From Curvibacter sp. GWA2_64_110 (GTDB lineage: Bacteria; Pseudomonadota; Gammaproteobacteria; Burkholderiales; Burkholderiaceae_C): a DNA stretch of 64,000 nt. Below are positions 1 to 8,876 of the stretch, piece by piece. The stretch spans positions 1-64,000 of the forward strand of contig MGPC01000035.1 in NCBI GenBank assembly GCA_001797315.1. The letters are read 5' to 3'. Positions within the stretch are counted from its first letter, which is position 1; each line of letters begins with the position of its first letter. A program made the position numbers and the translations under genes. The notes beneath the pieces were generated by a model. The model was not told where the DNA came from, did no database searches, and saw only the letters and a list, made by a program, of their open reading frames with translations.

Positions 1-1586
<1,586 letters not shown>

Positions 1587-1600
1587 AAGTGCTCCTTGCC

Positions 1601-1662
1601 TGAGGGTGCATGGCGGCGTTGCAGCCGCTTGCCGTACCAAAGTGGTACTGTCTGCACCCTCA
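1601..1662 (+). other. Three-way-junction RNA structure in groEL 3' UTR
   Basis: A perfect 10-bp outer stem (TGAGGGTGCA, 1601-1610, with TGCACCCTCA, 1653-1662) encloses two further perfect hairpins: GCGGC/GCCGC (1613-1628) and GTACCA/TGGTAC (1634-1648). All three are read directly from the sequence and together form a compact three-way junction. It lies 15 bases after the groEL stop and about 40 bases before the terminator at 1703-1736, so it would sit in the groEL mRNA 3' UTR or in a 3'-UTR-derived small RNA. No function is known to me. Confidence 0.6.
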
Positions 1663-1702
1663 TGCTGCGTCGATGGGCGTTATGGCTCTCGACACAAAAC
1701 AA

Positions 1703-1736
1703 AAAAACCCGCAGTGCTTGTGCCCTGCGGGTTTTT
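1703..1736 (+). terminator. Rho-independent terminator after groEL
   Basis: A 12-bp inverted repeat AAAAACCCGCAG / CTGCGGGTTTTT with a 10-nt loop, ending in a T-run. It separates groEL from the convergent pgi. The A-run on the other side would also allow it to terminate leftward transcription from pgi. Confidence 0.9.
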
Positions 1737-1754
1737 CTTTGCCTCGGTAACTTT

Positions 1755-1794
1755 GCTATCGATTCAGCAGCTATTGGCGCAATATCAGAAAGGC
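1755..1794 (+). repeat. Dispersed AGCTAT-type repeat, copy R1
   Basis: This 40-nt stretch (GCTATC...AGCTATTGGCGCAATATC...AAGGC) aligns without gaps to 8321-8360 at 28 of 40 positions by my count, and to the reverse complement of 12020-12060 with one extra base. It lies in the groEL-pgi gap just before the pgi stop. I associate such repeats with Comamonadaceae genomes; the class has no function I can state. Confidence 0.6.
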
Positions 1795-1802
1795 TTAACG
1801 GC

Positions 1803-3374
1803 CTATTTGGTTCTTAATTTTTTCAACAAGCCGGCACTGGACGCATCCAGCCCATCGGCGTTGCCGTTGTCCAGCCGCTGCTCCATGTCCTTGGCCAGCA
1901 CCTTGCCCAGCTCCACGCCCCACTGGTCGAAGCTGTTGATGCCCCAGAGCGAACCGGTCACAAAAACGCGATGCTCCTGCAACGCGATGATGGCACCCAG
2001 GCTGGCCGGCGTCAGTTCGTCCAGCAACAGGAAGGTACTCGGCCGGTTGCCCGGCAGATGACGGTGACCGCCGGCGTCCGGCTGCCCCAGCATCAGCGCG
2101 CGCGACTGCGCCAGCGCATTGGCCAACAGCTTGTGGTGATGTTCCGGCAACGGGTGTGCTACCTTCTTCACCGCAATGAACTCCACCGGAATTACGTCAC
2201 TGCCCTGGTGCAGCATCTGGAAATAGGCGTGCTGGCCATTGGCGGCCGGTTCGCCCCAGATCACGGGGGAAGTGGCATAGGGCAATGCCTGCCCTTCTTC
2301 ATCCACGCGCTTGCCGTTGCTCTCCATCTCCAGCTGCTGCAGATAGGCCTGCATACGACGCAGGCCGCTGTGATAGGGCGCCACACTGCGGCTGCCGAAG
2401 CCGTGGAAGTTGCGATACCAGATGTCAAGCAGCGCGAGGAGAACCGGTAAATTCTGTTCCAGTGGTGCCAGGCGAAAGTGCTCGTCCATGGCATGCGCGC
2501 CGGCCAGCATTTCGCGAAAGCGCTGCGGCCCGATGGCAATCGCAATCGGCAGTCCGATGGCAGACCACATGGAATAGCGCCCGCCAACCCAGTCCCAGAA
2601 GTCGAACGTCGTGCCGATGCCGAATTCGCGCGCGGCCTCGACATTGCTGGTCAGGGCGCAGAAGTGCCGGGCAATATCGCGCCCGCCCTTGGCCTCGAAC
2701 CAGGCCTTGGCCGAGCGTGCATTGGTCATGGTCTCCAGCGTGGTGAAGGACTTGGAGGCGATCAGGAACAGCGTACTCTCGGGTTGGACCTGCCGCAGCA
2801 CCTGGCTGAGCTCATGACCGTCCACACTGGAGACAAAGTGGAAACGTTTGTCCTGGGCCACAAATTCATCGAGCGCCAGCACCGCCATCTGCGGCCCGAG
2901 GTCGGAGCCGCCAATGCCGATGTTGACGATATCCGTGATTCCTTTGTCATGGCGCACCATCTCGGCATAGGTCAGCATGACATTCAGCGTGGAATGCACC
3001 TGGCCCAACTCTTTTGCTATGCTGTTTGCAGCGCCCTGCGCTGTATCTGCAAGGCCTGCTGCCGGATACCTCAACAAGAAGTGCATGACTCTGCGCTGTT
3101 CGGTCTTGTTGATGACGTCACCACGGAACATCGCCTCGCGATGCGCCTTCACCCCACACTGATGCGCCAACTCCAGCAATTGCGCCTGAACAGCGGCATT
3201 GATCAGGTTCTTCGACAGGTCGGCAAACACATGCGGCGCCTGCAGGCTGAAGCGGCCAAAGCGTTGCGCATCGGCGGCGAACGCCTGGCGCAAATCGAAG
3301 TCACGGCCCTGGATATCGTAGAGCGCGCGCAAGGCGCTCCAGGCCGGCGTATGGTCACAGCGGTTACGGCTCAT
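1803..3374 (-). CDS. pgi: Glucose-6-phosphate isomerase
   Basis: Interconverts glucose-6-phosphate and fructose-6-phosphate in glycolysis/gluconeogenesis in the cytosol. At 523 residues it is slightly shorter than the E. coli enzyme (about 549). It carries the two PGI signatures: GGRYSMWSAIGL near residue 265 and, near residue 345, the segment with the catalytic Glu in QLEMESNGKRV. The C-terminal Lys-containing helix region (SFDQWGVELGKVLA) is also present. It starts one base after the tal stop codon, so pgi and tal form one operon transcribed from the region controlled by the HexR-like site at 4340. Its 3' end overlaps the edge of repeat R1. Confidence 0.98.
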   Translation of the reverse strand: MSRNRCDHTPAWSALRALYDIQGRDFDLRQAFAADAQRFGRFSLQAPHVFADLSKNLINAAVQAQLLELAHQCGVKAHREAMFRGDVINKTEQRRVMHFLLRYPAAGLADTAQGAANSIAKELGQVHSTLNVMLTYAEMVRHDKGITDIVNIGIGGSDLGPQMAVLALDEFVAQDKRFHFVSSVDGHELSQVLRQVQPESTLFLIASKSFTTLETMTNARSAKAWFEAKGGRDIARHFCALTSNVEAAREFGIGTTFDFWDWVGGRYSMWSAIGLPIAIAIGPQRFREMLAGAHAMDEHFRLAPLEQNLPVLLALLDIWYRNFHGFGSRSVAPYHSGLRRMQAYLQQLEMESNGKRVDEEGQALPYATSPVIWGEPAANGQHAYFQMLHQGSDVIPVEFIAVKKVAHPLPEHHHKLLANALAQSRALMLGQPDAGGHRHLPGNRPSTFLLLDELTPASLGAIIALQEHRVFVTGSLWGINSFDQWGVELGKVLAKDMEQRLDNGNADGLDASSAGLLKKLRTK

Positions 3375-3375
3375 G

Positions 3376-4323
3376 TCAGGCCGCCAGCATCAGCTGTTCG
3401 AGTTTGCGGGTGTCGGTCGCAAAGGCACGGATGCCTTCGGCCAGTTTTTCTGTCGCCATGGCATCGTCATTGAGTGCGTAGCGGAAACCCGGTTCATCGT
3501 AACTGACCACAGGCAAATCCATGGCCCGTGCCGCTTGTGCATCCAGTGCACGCACCACAGGCGCATTGCTGGCCGCGAGTTGCGCCAGCAGGTCGGGGGA
3601 GATCGTCAGCAGGTCGCATCCGGCCAGTGCCGTGATCTGCCCGGTATTGCGAAAACTTGCGCCCATGATTTCGGTCGCAATGCCGAAACGCTTGTAATGC
3701 TGGAAGATGGCTCGCACCGAGGCCACGCCGGGATCATTGGCACCCGCGTTGGCCGCCTCGTCCCAGCCGGCACCAGCGTTTTTCTTGTACCAGTCGTAGA
3801 TGCGGCCGACAAAAGGCGAGATCAGCTGCACCTTGGCCTGGCCGCAGGCCACCGCCTGGCAGAAGGAGAACAGCAGGGTCAGGTTGGTATGGATGCCGCG
3901 CCGCTCCAGTTGCGCCGCCGCCTGGATGCCTTCCCAGGTGGCAGCAATCTTGATCAGCACGCGGTCGATGTGAATGCCCTGTGCCTGGTACAGCTCGACG
4001 ATGCGTTCAGCCCGTGCCACGGTGGCCTGGGTATCGAAGCTCAGTCGGGCGTCGACCTCGGTGGAAACGCGCCCCGGGATCAGCGAAAGAATCTCGCAGC
4101 CAAAGCTCACCAGCAGCCGGTCCATGATGTCGTCCAGCGGACGCGTCTTGAACTGCGCCACGGTTTCCTTGAGCAACGGCTGGTAGTCGGCCTTTTGCAC
4201 GGCCTTGAGAATGAGCGAGGGATTGGTGGTCGCATCCTGCGGTTTGAAGGCAGCAATCTGCCTGAAGTCCCCGGTATCAGCCACCACAGTGGTGAACTGT
4301 TTGAGAGCGTCGAGCTGGTTCAT
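3376..4323 (-). CDS. tal: Transaldolase
   Basis: Transfers a dihydroxyacetone unit between sugar phosphates in the non-oxidative pentose phosphate pathway. Its 315 residues match the classical TalA/TalB type. The N-terminal motif [12 protein letters not shown] and the Schiff-base lysine segment [15 protein letters not shown] (about residue 130) are both present. It is the first gene of a tal-pgi operon, with its stop one base from the pgi start. The upstream gap to the divergent RpiR/HexR-type regulator is only about 90 bp and holds a HexR-like palindrome, implying control by sugar-acid intermediates. Nothing unusual in sequence. Confidence 0.97.
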   Translation of the reverse strand: MNQLDALKQFTTVVADTGDFRQIAAFKPQDATTNPSLILKAVQKADYQPLLKETVAQFKTRPLDDIMDRLLVSFGCEILSLIPGRVSTEVDARLSFDTQATVARAERIVELYQAQGIHIDRVLIKIAATWEGIQAAAQLERRGIHTNLTLLFSFCQAVACGQAKVQLISPFVGRIYDWYKKNAGAGWDEAANAGANDPGVASVRAIFQHYKRFGIATEIMGASFRNTGQITALAGCDLLTISPDLLAQLAASNAPVVRALDAQAARAMDLPVVSYDEPGFRYALNDDAMATEKLAEGIRAFATDTRKLEQLMLAA

Positions 4324-4339
4324 GGGCTTGAATTATGAG

Positions 4340-4354
4340 TGAAATAAAATTACG
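4340..4354. promoter_or_regulatory. Candidate HexR operator between tal and hexR-like gene
   Basis: The sequence TGAAATAAAATTACG matches the proteobacterial HexR consensus as I know it (TGTAATwwwATTACA) at 13 of 15 positions. It lies 17 bp upstream of tal and about 60 bp upstream of the RpiR/HexR-type gene, the expected place for dual control and autoregulation. Assignment is by motif similarity only. Confidence 0.6.
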
Positions 4355-4414
4355 CTCGATAGTTTTTCTGTGTAACCATGAAGCAGCGCCTGGAACAGGC
4401 GCGCAGGAGTCCGC

Positions 4415-5263
4415 ATGCTGGATCGAATCAGGGCCTCACTGCCCTCCCTGGCCCCGGCCGAACAACGCGTCGGCAAACTCGTGCTGACGGACCCACGCGC
4501 CTTTGCCAAGCTGCCGGTCAGCGAACTGGCAGACCGCTCCCACGTCAGCAAGCCCACGGTGGTGCGCTTTTGCCGCAGCATGGGCTATGACGGCCTGTCC
4601 GACTTCAAACTCAAGCTCGCTGGCACCGTCAGCGAGGGCGTGCCTTTCATTCATCGCAGCGTGGACGTGGATGACAAGACCAGCGACGTGGTCGTCAAGG
4701 TCATCGACAACACCGTGGCAGCCTTCCTCAAATATCGCAACGACGCGTCAACCGCGGCCATCGACAAGGCAGCGACCATATTGGCCGCAACCTACAAGAC
4801 CGGCAAGCGCATCGAGTTCATCGGTGCCGGCAACTCCGGCATCGTGGCGCTCGATGCCCAGCACAAGTTCTTTCGCCTCGGCGTCAACACCGTGGCCTAC
4901 AGCGACGGCCACATGCAGGTCATGAGCGCCTCGCTCATGGGACCGGGGGACTGCCTGGTCGTCATCTCCAATTCGGGCCGCACACGCGATTTGATGGATG
5001 CCTGTGACATCGCACGCAAGAACGGCGCGACCACCATCGTCATCACCACCAGCGGTTCGCCATTGGCCATGGCCGGCCACATCCACCTGGCGGCCGACCA
5101 CCCGGAGGGCTACGACCGCTACAGCCCCATGGTCTCGCGCCTGCTGCACCTGATGATCGTGGACATCCTGGCCACCTGCGTGGCGCTGCGCATCGGCGGC
5201 AACCGCCTGCAGCCCATGCTCAAGGAAATGAAGAACAATTTGCGCAATAAGCGCTACGCCTGA
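4415..5263 (+). CDS. hexR: RpiR-family transcriptional regulator, HexR-like (HTH + SIS domain)
   Basis: 282 residues. The N-terminal 75 residues form an RpiR-type HTH (LPVSELADRSHVSKPTVVRFCRSMGYDGLSDFKLKL, in part), followed by a SIS sugar-phosphate binding domain from about residue 120 to 260 with GAGNSGIVALD and VISNSGRTRDLMDAC. HexR proteins repress central carbon genes (zwf, edd, pgi, tal and similar) and are released by 2-keto-3-deoxy-6-phosphogluconate. Divergence from tal-pgi and the HexR-like palindrome in the gap support this role. An AGGAG ribosome site lies 5 bases before the ATG. The HexR assignment over another RpiR member is inferred from context. Confidence 0.85.
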   Translation: MLDRIRASLPSLAPAEQRVGKLVLTDPRAFAKLPVSELADRSHVSKPTVVRFCRSMGYDGLSDFKLKLAGTVSEGVPFIHRSVDVDDKTSDVVVKVIDNTVAAFLKYRNDASTAAIDKAATILAATYKTGKRIEFIGAGNSGIVALDAQHKFFRLGVNTVAYSDGHMQVMSASLMGPGDCLVVISNSGRTRDLMDACDIARKNGATTIVITTSGSPLAMAGHIHLAADHPEGYDRYSPMVSRLLHLMIVDILATCVALRIGGNRLQPMLKEMKNNLRNKRYA

Positions 5264-5307
5264 AGCAGGCATGCCGCGGTAACCGGTTGGCGCCAGGCAA
5301 ACCGCTC

Positions 5308-6049
5308 TCAATCGTTTTGTGCCAACAGGGACGAGCGGTGTTGCACCGACCCGTACCAGGCGCGCGCCGTGGTCCGGGTGTTGTCGCTGTCGGTCATGAT
5401 GGCAATACCCACCAACGGGCCTGGCGGCTCGCCGAAGGCTTGCATGAAGTCGGCCCGGATATCGCGCTCGTAGTCCAGCCACTGGTTGAGATTGACCCGT
5501 CCCGACTCGACCACCAGTTTGCGGATCCGCCCCGTCCGCGGGTTGACGATCACGCTGCCCGGTGCACGCGTATTGCACCAGACGTACATCAGCGTGGCAT
5601 ACGGCATGGGTTCGCCTGTGAGCGCACGTGCCAGCTCGGACAGCATGCTGTCCTTGAGCGACAGCCTGGAACGGTCACCCTCAAAGGCCAGCACCACCCG
5701 TACCGGGGAATCTGCCGTTTCGCGTTGCCCCAGATCGGCCTGTGCAATCAGGTCCGGCACCTTCCACGAAAAACGCAGGCGCTCCAGATCATGGCTCAAT
5801 GCGCAGCGTCTGGCGCAGCATGCTGGCCGATGCAACAGCCCTCACCGCCATGGCCTCGCGCCCCTCGTCTTGCGTGGCCACATACTCGGTCGCTTGCTTG
5901 CCCGGCAACGGCCAATGCTGCCACCTTTGAAAACTGGAGGTCTGATCGGCCACGCCATGCTGCAACGCCACCTCGGACTGCCGGGGCACAACCGAGCAAA
6001 CCGTCACGAACAACAGCACCGGACCCCAGATCAAGACTTTCAATCGCAT
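5308..6049 (-). pseudogene. DUF3047-like exported protein gene broken by a +1 frameshift
   Basis: Two adjacent minus-strand frames together make one protein that resembles the DUF3047 family. The upstream frame (MRLKVLIWGPVLLFVTVC...) carries a signal peptide and ends ...SASMLRQTLRIEP, stopping at 5789. The downstream frame continues ...HDLERLRFSWKVPDL... to 5308. Removing one C from the GAGCCATGAT context near 5793 joins them as ...LRIE-HDLERLRFSWKV. The tracked upstream start at 6088 lies in the T-tract of the porin terminator, so Met at 6049 (signal peptide start) is preferred. The lesion may be a real mutation or a sequencing error. DUF3047 function is unknown to me beyond predicted periplasmic location. 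Confidence 0.7.
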
Positions 6050-6088
6050 CTGTCCCGCCAAAGACTCTTCGAAACTCCGACGCACCAT

Positions 6089-6123
6089 AAAAAAACCCTG
6101 CCGGTTTGACGCGGCAGGGTTTT
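6089..6123 (-). terminator. Rho-independent terminator of the porin gene
   Basis: On the minus strand AAAACCCTGCC pairs with GGCAGGGTTTT and runs into a T-tract, about 40 bases after the porin stop. The T-tract abuts the possible upstream start of the DUF3047-like gene. Confidence 0.85.
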
Positions 6124-6161
6124 AGCTTTCAATTCAGCTACTGGCAAAGCCAGCGGCAGAA

Positions 6162-7217
6162 TTAGAACACGTGGCGGATACCAACGTTGGTCTCGGTGTA
6201 CTTCGAGTTGTAGGTCAGGCCGGCTTGCGTACCATCCAGCTTGTTCACAACACCGGTCTTGGCAAAGGCAGTGGTGCGCTTGCTCAGGTCATAGGTCACG
6301 CCCAGGCCCCAGTCGTTACCGCTACGGTCTTCAGCGGTGGCACCAGCCGTATCGTTCTTCTGGGTGTTGCGGCCATAAACAGCCTGAACAGCCAGCTTGC
6401 CGAACGGAACGTTCACGCCGAGGTTGGTTTCGGTGTTGTCAGCGGCACCAGCCTTGTCATTCTGGGTGACCTTCTTGGTGATGTGGCCAACATACAGCTT
6501 GGCAACGCCGAAGTCATAGGTCACGGTCAGAGCAGAACCTTCGGTCTTGGTGGTCTGGCCACCAGCGGACGGCTGGGCTTCCATGTTACCCAGGCCCAGA
6601 CCAATGTACAGGGGACCGTTGGCATAGACACCGGATGCATGGGCGTTATGCGTGAAAACACCGGTCATGTCGGTGTGGCCAGTCGACAATTTGCCGGTGA
6701 AGCCGCCGAAGTTGGGCGACGTGTAAATCACTTGGCGGTCGATGGTGGAACCCACATTGCCAGCCAGGCCCACGGTGGACAGACGGCTCAGGCCGAACAC
6801 GTCGGAAGCAGCAGCCACCGAGAACATCGGGTTGTAATCACGGCCGATGTCGATAGCACCGAAAGCACCTTGAATACCGACCAAGGAGGTACGGTTGAAG
6901 GAAGCAGTGTTGGTGTTGCCGCCGCTAGCGCCGGTCACGCCGAGGTTACCGGTTGCCGGAAACAGGTCTTGCTCCAGCTTGAAGTTGGCCTTCATGCCGC
7001 CGCCCAGGTCTTCGGAACCCTTGATGCCCCAGTAGCTGGAGACGGAATTGTGGGACATGACGCCGTTGTTGTTGGTGTCAGTGGTAACGCCGTTGTTCTC
7101 AAGAGTGGTCTTGCCGGCAGCAATGCCAGCGTCCAGACGGCCATACAGGGTCACGGAAGACTGGGCGAAGGCGCTGGTGGCAGCAACAGCGGCCAGAGCG
7201 ATCAGGGTCTTTTTCAT
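6162..7217 (-). CDS. Outer-membrane porin, Gram-negative general porin family (Burkholderiales type)
   Basis: 351 residues from the chosen start. A classical signal peptide (MKKTLIALAAVAATSAFAQ) is followed by SSVTLYGRLDAGI, the usual first strand of betaproteobacterial trimeric porins, and the protein ends with a C-terminal aromatic (GIRHVF) as required for BAM assembly. The tracked ORF begins 9 residues earlier, but GGAGA upstream of the second Met supports 7217. It is expected to form a 16-stranded trimer for small-solute passage. Monocistronic, with its own terminator. The 230-bp upstream gap holds two tight inverted repeats that may be operators. Confidence 0.95.
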   Translation of the reverse strand: MKKTLIALAAVAATSAFAQSSVTLYGRLDAGIAAGKTTLENNGVTTDTNNNGVMSHNSVSSYWGIKGSEDLGGGMKANFKLEQDLFPATGNLGVTGASGGNTNTASFNRTSLVGIQGAFGAIDIGRDYNPMFSVAAASDVFGLSRLSTVGLAGNVGSTIDRQVIYTSPNFGGFTGKLSTGHTDMTGVFTHNAHASGVYANGPLYIGLGLGNMEAQPSAGGQTTKTEGSALTVTYDFGVAKLYVGHITKKVTQNDKAGAADNTETNLGVNVPFGKLAVQAVYGRNTQKNDTAGATAEDRSGNDWGLGVTYDLSKRTTAFAKTGVVNKLDGTQAGLTYNSKYTETNVGIRHVF

Positions 7218-7370
7218 GTTGAAAGTTCTCCAAAGGTTAAACAAGGGTCCCGAAGGGAGTTTCGGTTCCCCGGGCCAACCTCCTCGTTAAGGAAGTTGTG
7301 TGTATTCCACCAGAGCCCGCCTCCTTTGGCAAAGAAAAACCGCTTCAAGCAGCGTTATAGACCTCGTTTC

Positions 7371-7411
7371 GTTGCACCTCTGCAACAAAGTGCAACGCCT
7401 GCCATGCAGGC
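7371..7411. promoter_or_regulatory. Two adjacent inverted repeats in the porin / brnA-coq7 divergent region
   Basis: GTTGCA-cctc-TGCAAC (7371-7386) is followed by a further TGCAAC (7391-7396), then the perfect GCCTGC-CAT-GCAGGC (7397-7411). No T-run follows either, so they look like operator or RNA hairpins rather than terminators. They lie about 155 bp upstream of the porin and about 65 bp upstream of the BrnA-like gene, so either could be the target. No protein partner can be named. Confidence 0.4.
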
Positions 7412-7474
7412 CTCTTCCATTTCATTAAAATCTCCATAATTATCTATATCAAATCAAACTGGAATTGTCTTGTC

Positions 7475-7690
7475 TTGAAAAAGCAGAAAATCAACATCAC
7501 GCTGGATCCGGATGTCATTGCCTGGTTCAAGACCCGGGCGGGCGGGCGCGGTTACCAGACCCTGATCAATGCCGCACTGCGCGAGGCCATGGATCGGGCA
7601 TCGCTGGAAGAAACGCTGCGCCGCGTCATCCGCGAAGAAATGCAACCTGCCCTGACGCCAAGACATCCAGCCGAAAAGGTACATCCATGA
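7475..7690 (+). CDS. BrnA-like ribbon-helix-helix antitoxin family protein, orphan
   Basis: 71 residues. The stretch [20 protein letters not shown] followed by [14 protein letters not shown] matches the C-terminal RHH/DNA-binding part of BrnA antitoxins. The start codon is TTG at 7475. BrnA normally follows brnT, encoding an RNase toxin, but no BrnT-like frame lies in the preceding 230 bp, so this is an orphan. Its stop overlaps the coq7 start as ATGA, meaning translation of coq7 is coupled to it. The protein may act as a stand-alone transcriptional regulator, possibly of its own operon. Family assignment is by motif recognition; the toxin absence is seen directly. Confidence 0.7.
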   Translation: MKKQKINITLDPDVIAWFKTRAGGRGYQTLINAALREAMDRASLEETLRRVIREEMQPALTPRHPAEKVHP

Positions 7691-8307
7691 TCGACGCCCT
7701 CCTGACCACTGCCGATACCGCCCTGCGCACGCTGTTTGCCACACCGCACGCCGCCCAGCCAACCCCGCAAGCCGCCACGCCCGGCAGCGAACTCTCAGAA
7801 GAAGAAAAGAAGCTCTCGGCCGCCTTGATGCGCGTCAATCATGTGGGTGAGGTGTGTGCGCAGGCGCTCTACACGGCCCAGGCTTTCACCACCCGCAACG
7901 ACGCCCTGCGCGCACAGTTCACCAAGGCCTGCGTCGAGGAAACCGACCACCTGGCCTGGACCCAGCAGCGCCTGGACGAACTGGGCTCACGCCCGTCACT
8001 GCTCAACCCGCTGTGGTACGCCGGGGCGTTTGGCATCGGCCTGCTGGCCGGCCGGCTGGGCGACCGCGTGAGCCTGGGTTTCGTGGTGGAAACCGAGCGC
8101 CAGGTGGAGGCGCACCTGATGAGCCATATGGACCGGCTGCCGGCAGGCGACACCGCTTCGCGCGCCATCGTGGCGCAAATGGCCGATGACGAGGTGCGCC
8201 ATGCGCTTGACGCCCAGAAAGCCGGCGCCATGGAACTGCCGGAACCGGTGAAAAACGTCATGAAAGCCGCCGCCAAGGTGATGACGACGGTGGCGCACCA
8301 CATCTGA
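7687..8307 (+). CDS. coq7: Demethoxyubiquinone hydroxylase Coq7 family (2-nonaprenyl-3-methyl-6-methoxy-1,4-benzoquinol hydroxylase)
   Basis: Di-iron hydroxylase catalysing the penultimate step of ubiquinone synthesis at the membrane. 206 residues from ATG 7687; the tracked ORF extends the frame upstream without support. The ferritin-like helices carry the expected ligands: the Glu in NHVGEV, EETDH, the Glu in ETERQVE, and DDEVRH. The gene starts within the stop of the upstream BrnA-like gene (ATGA overlap), an unusual partner for a ubiquinone enzyme. The C-terminal helix ([20 protein letters not shown]) is amphipathic, as usual. Confidence 0.95.
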   Translation: MIDALLTTADTALRTLFATPHAAQPTPQAATPGSELSEEEKKLSAALMRVNHVGEVCAQALYTAQAFTTRNDALRAQFTKACVEETDHLAWTQQRLDELGSRPSLLNPLWYAGAFGIGLLAGRLGDRVSLGFVVETERQVEAHLMSHMDRLPAGDTASRAIVAQMADDEVRHALDAQKAGAMELPEPVKNVMKAAAKVMTTVAHHI

Positions 8308-8320
8308 CGCGCCGGAAGAC

Positions 8321-8360
8321 GCTACAAAAACAGTAGCTGTCGACGCAATATTATCAAGGC
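8321..8360 (+). repeat. Dispersed AGCTAT-type repeat, copy R2
   Basis: GCTACAAAAACAGTAGCTG followed by a CGCAATAT...AAGGC tail. It aligns gap-free with R1 (1755-1794). It lies between the convergent coq7 and OsmC genes. Confidence 0.6.
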
Positions 8361-8383
8361 CGCACGACCAATTTCACGCCAGA

Positions 8384-8833
8384 TCAGAGTTCCACCAGAT
8401 CGAAACTGGTCATGATCTCGGCCGTCTTGCCCAGCATGATGCTGGCCGAGCAGTACTTGTCATGGCTCATGGCAATGGCGCGCTCCACCGCTGCCGCCGG
8501 AATGCCCTTGCCCGTGACGGTGAAGTGCATGTGGATCTTGGTGAACACCTTGGGATCGGTCTCGGCCCGCTCGCTGCTGAGCTTGACCGAACAGCCGCGC
8601 ACGTCGTGGCGGCCGCGCTTGAGGATGAGCACCACGTCGTAGGCGGTGCAGCCGCCGGTGCCGGCCAGCACGGTTTCCATCGGGCGCGGCGCCAGGTTCT
8701 GGCCGCCGTTCTCGGGTTTGGCGGCGTCGGGGGCGCCGTCCATCATCAGCGTGTGACCGCTGCCGGTTTCGGCCAAAAAGCCCATGCCCGAGCGCGCGCC
8801 CGTGGCGCCGGTCCAGCTCACTGTGCATTCCAT
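8384..8833 (-). CDS. OsmC/Ohr-family protein
   Basis: 149 residues from the Met beginning MECTVSW; the tracked ORF adds 28 poorly supported residues upstream. It has the OsmC fold features: a first redox Cys in AGTGGCTAYDVVLIL and a second in DKYCSASIMLGKTA, with the expected spacing. OsmC proteins reduce organic hydroperoxides using thiols, while YhfA-like members have no defined substrate. It is convergent with coq7 and divergent from ilvA, with about 40 bp shared for promoters. This sequence looks closer to the YhfA-like subgroup, an inference from length and the N-terminal MECTVSW. Confidence 0.9.
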   Translation of the reverse strand: MECTVSWTGATGARSGMGFLAETGSGHTLMMDGAPDAAKPENGGQNLAPRPMETVLAGTGGCTAYDVVLILKRGRHDVRGCSVKLSSERAETDPKVFTKIHMHFTVTGKGIPAAAVERAIAMSHDKYCSASIMLGKTAEIMTSFDLVEL

Positions 8834-8876
8834 GGTTTTTCTCTTGTCAAAATGGAGGGGTGGTGTAACGCAAATT

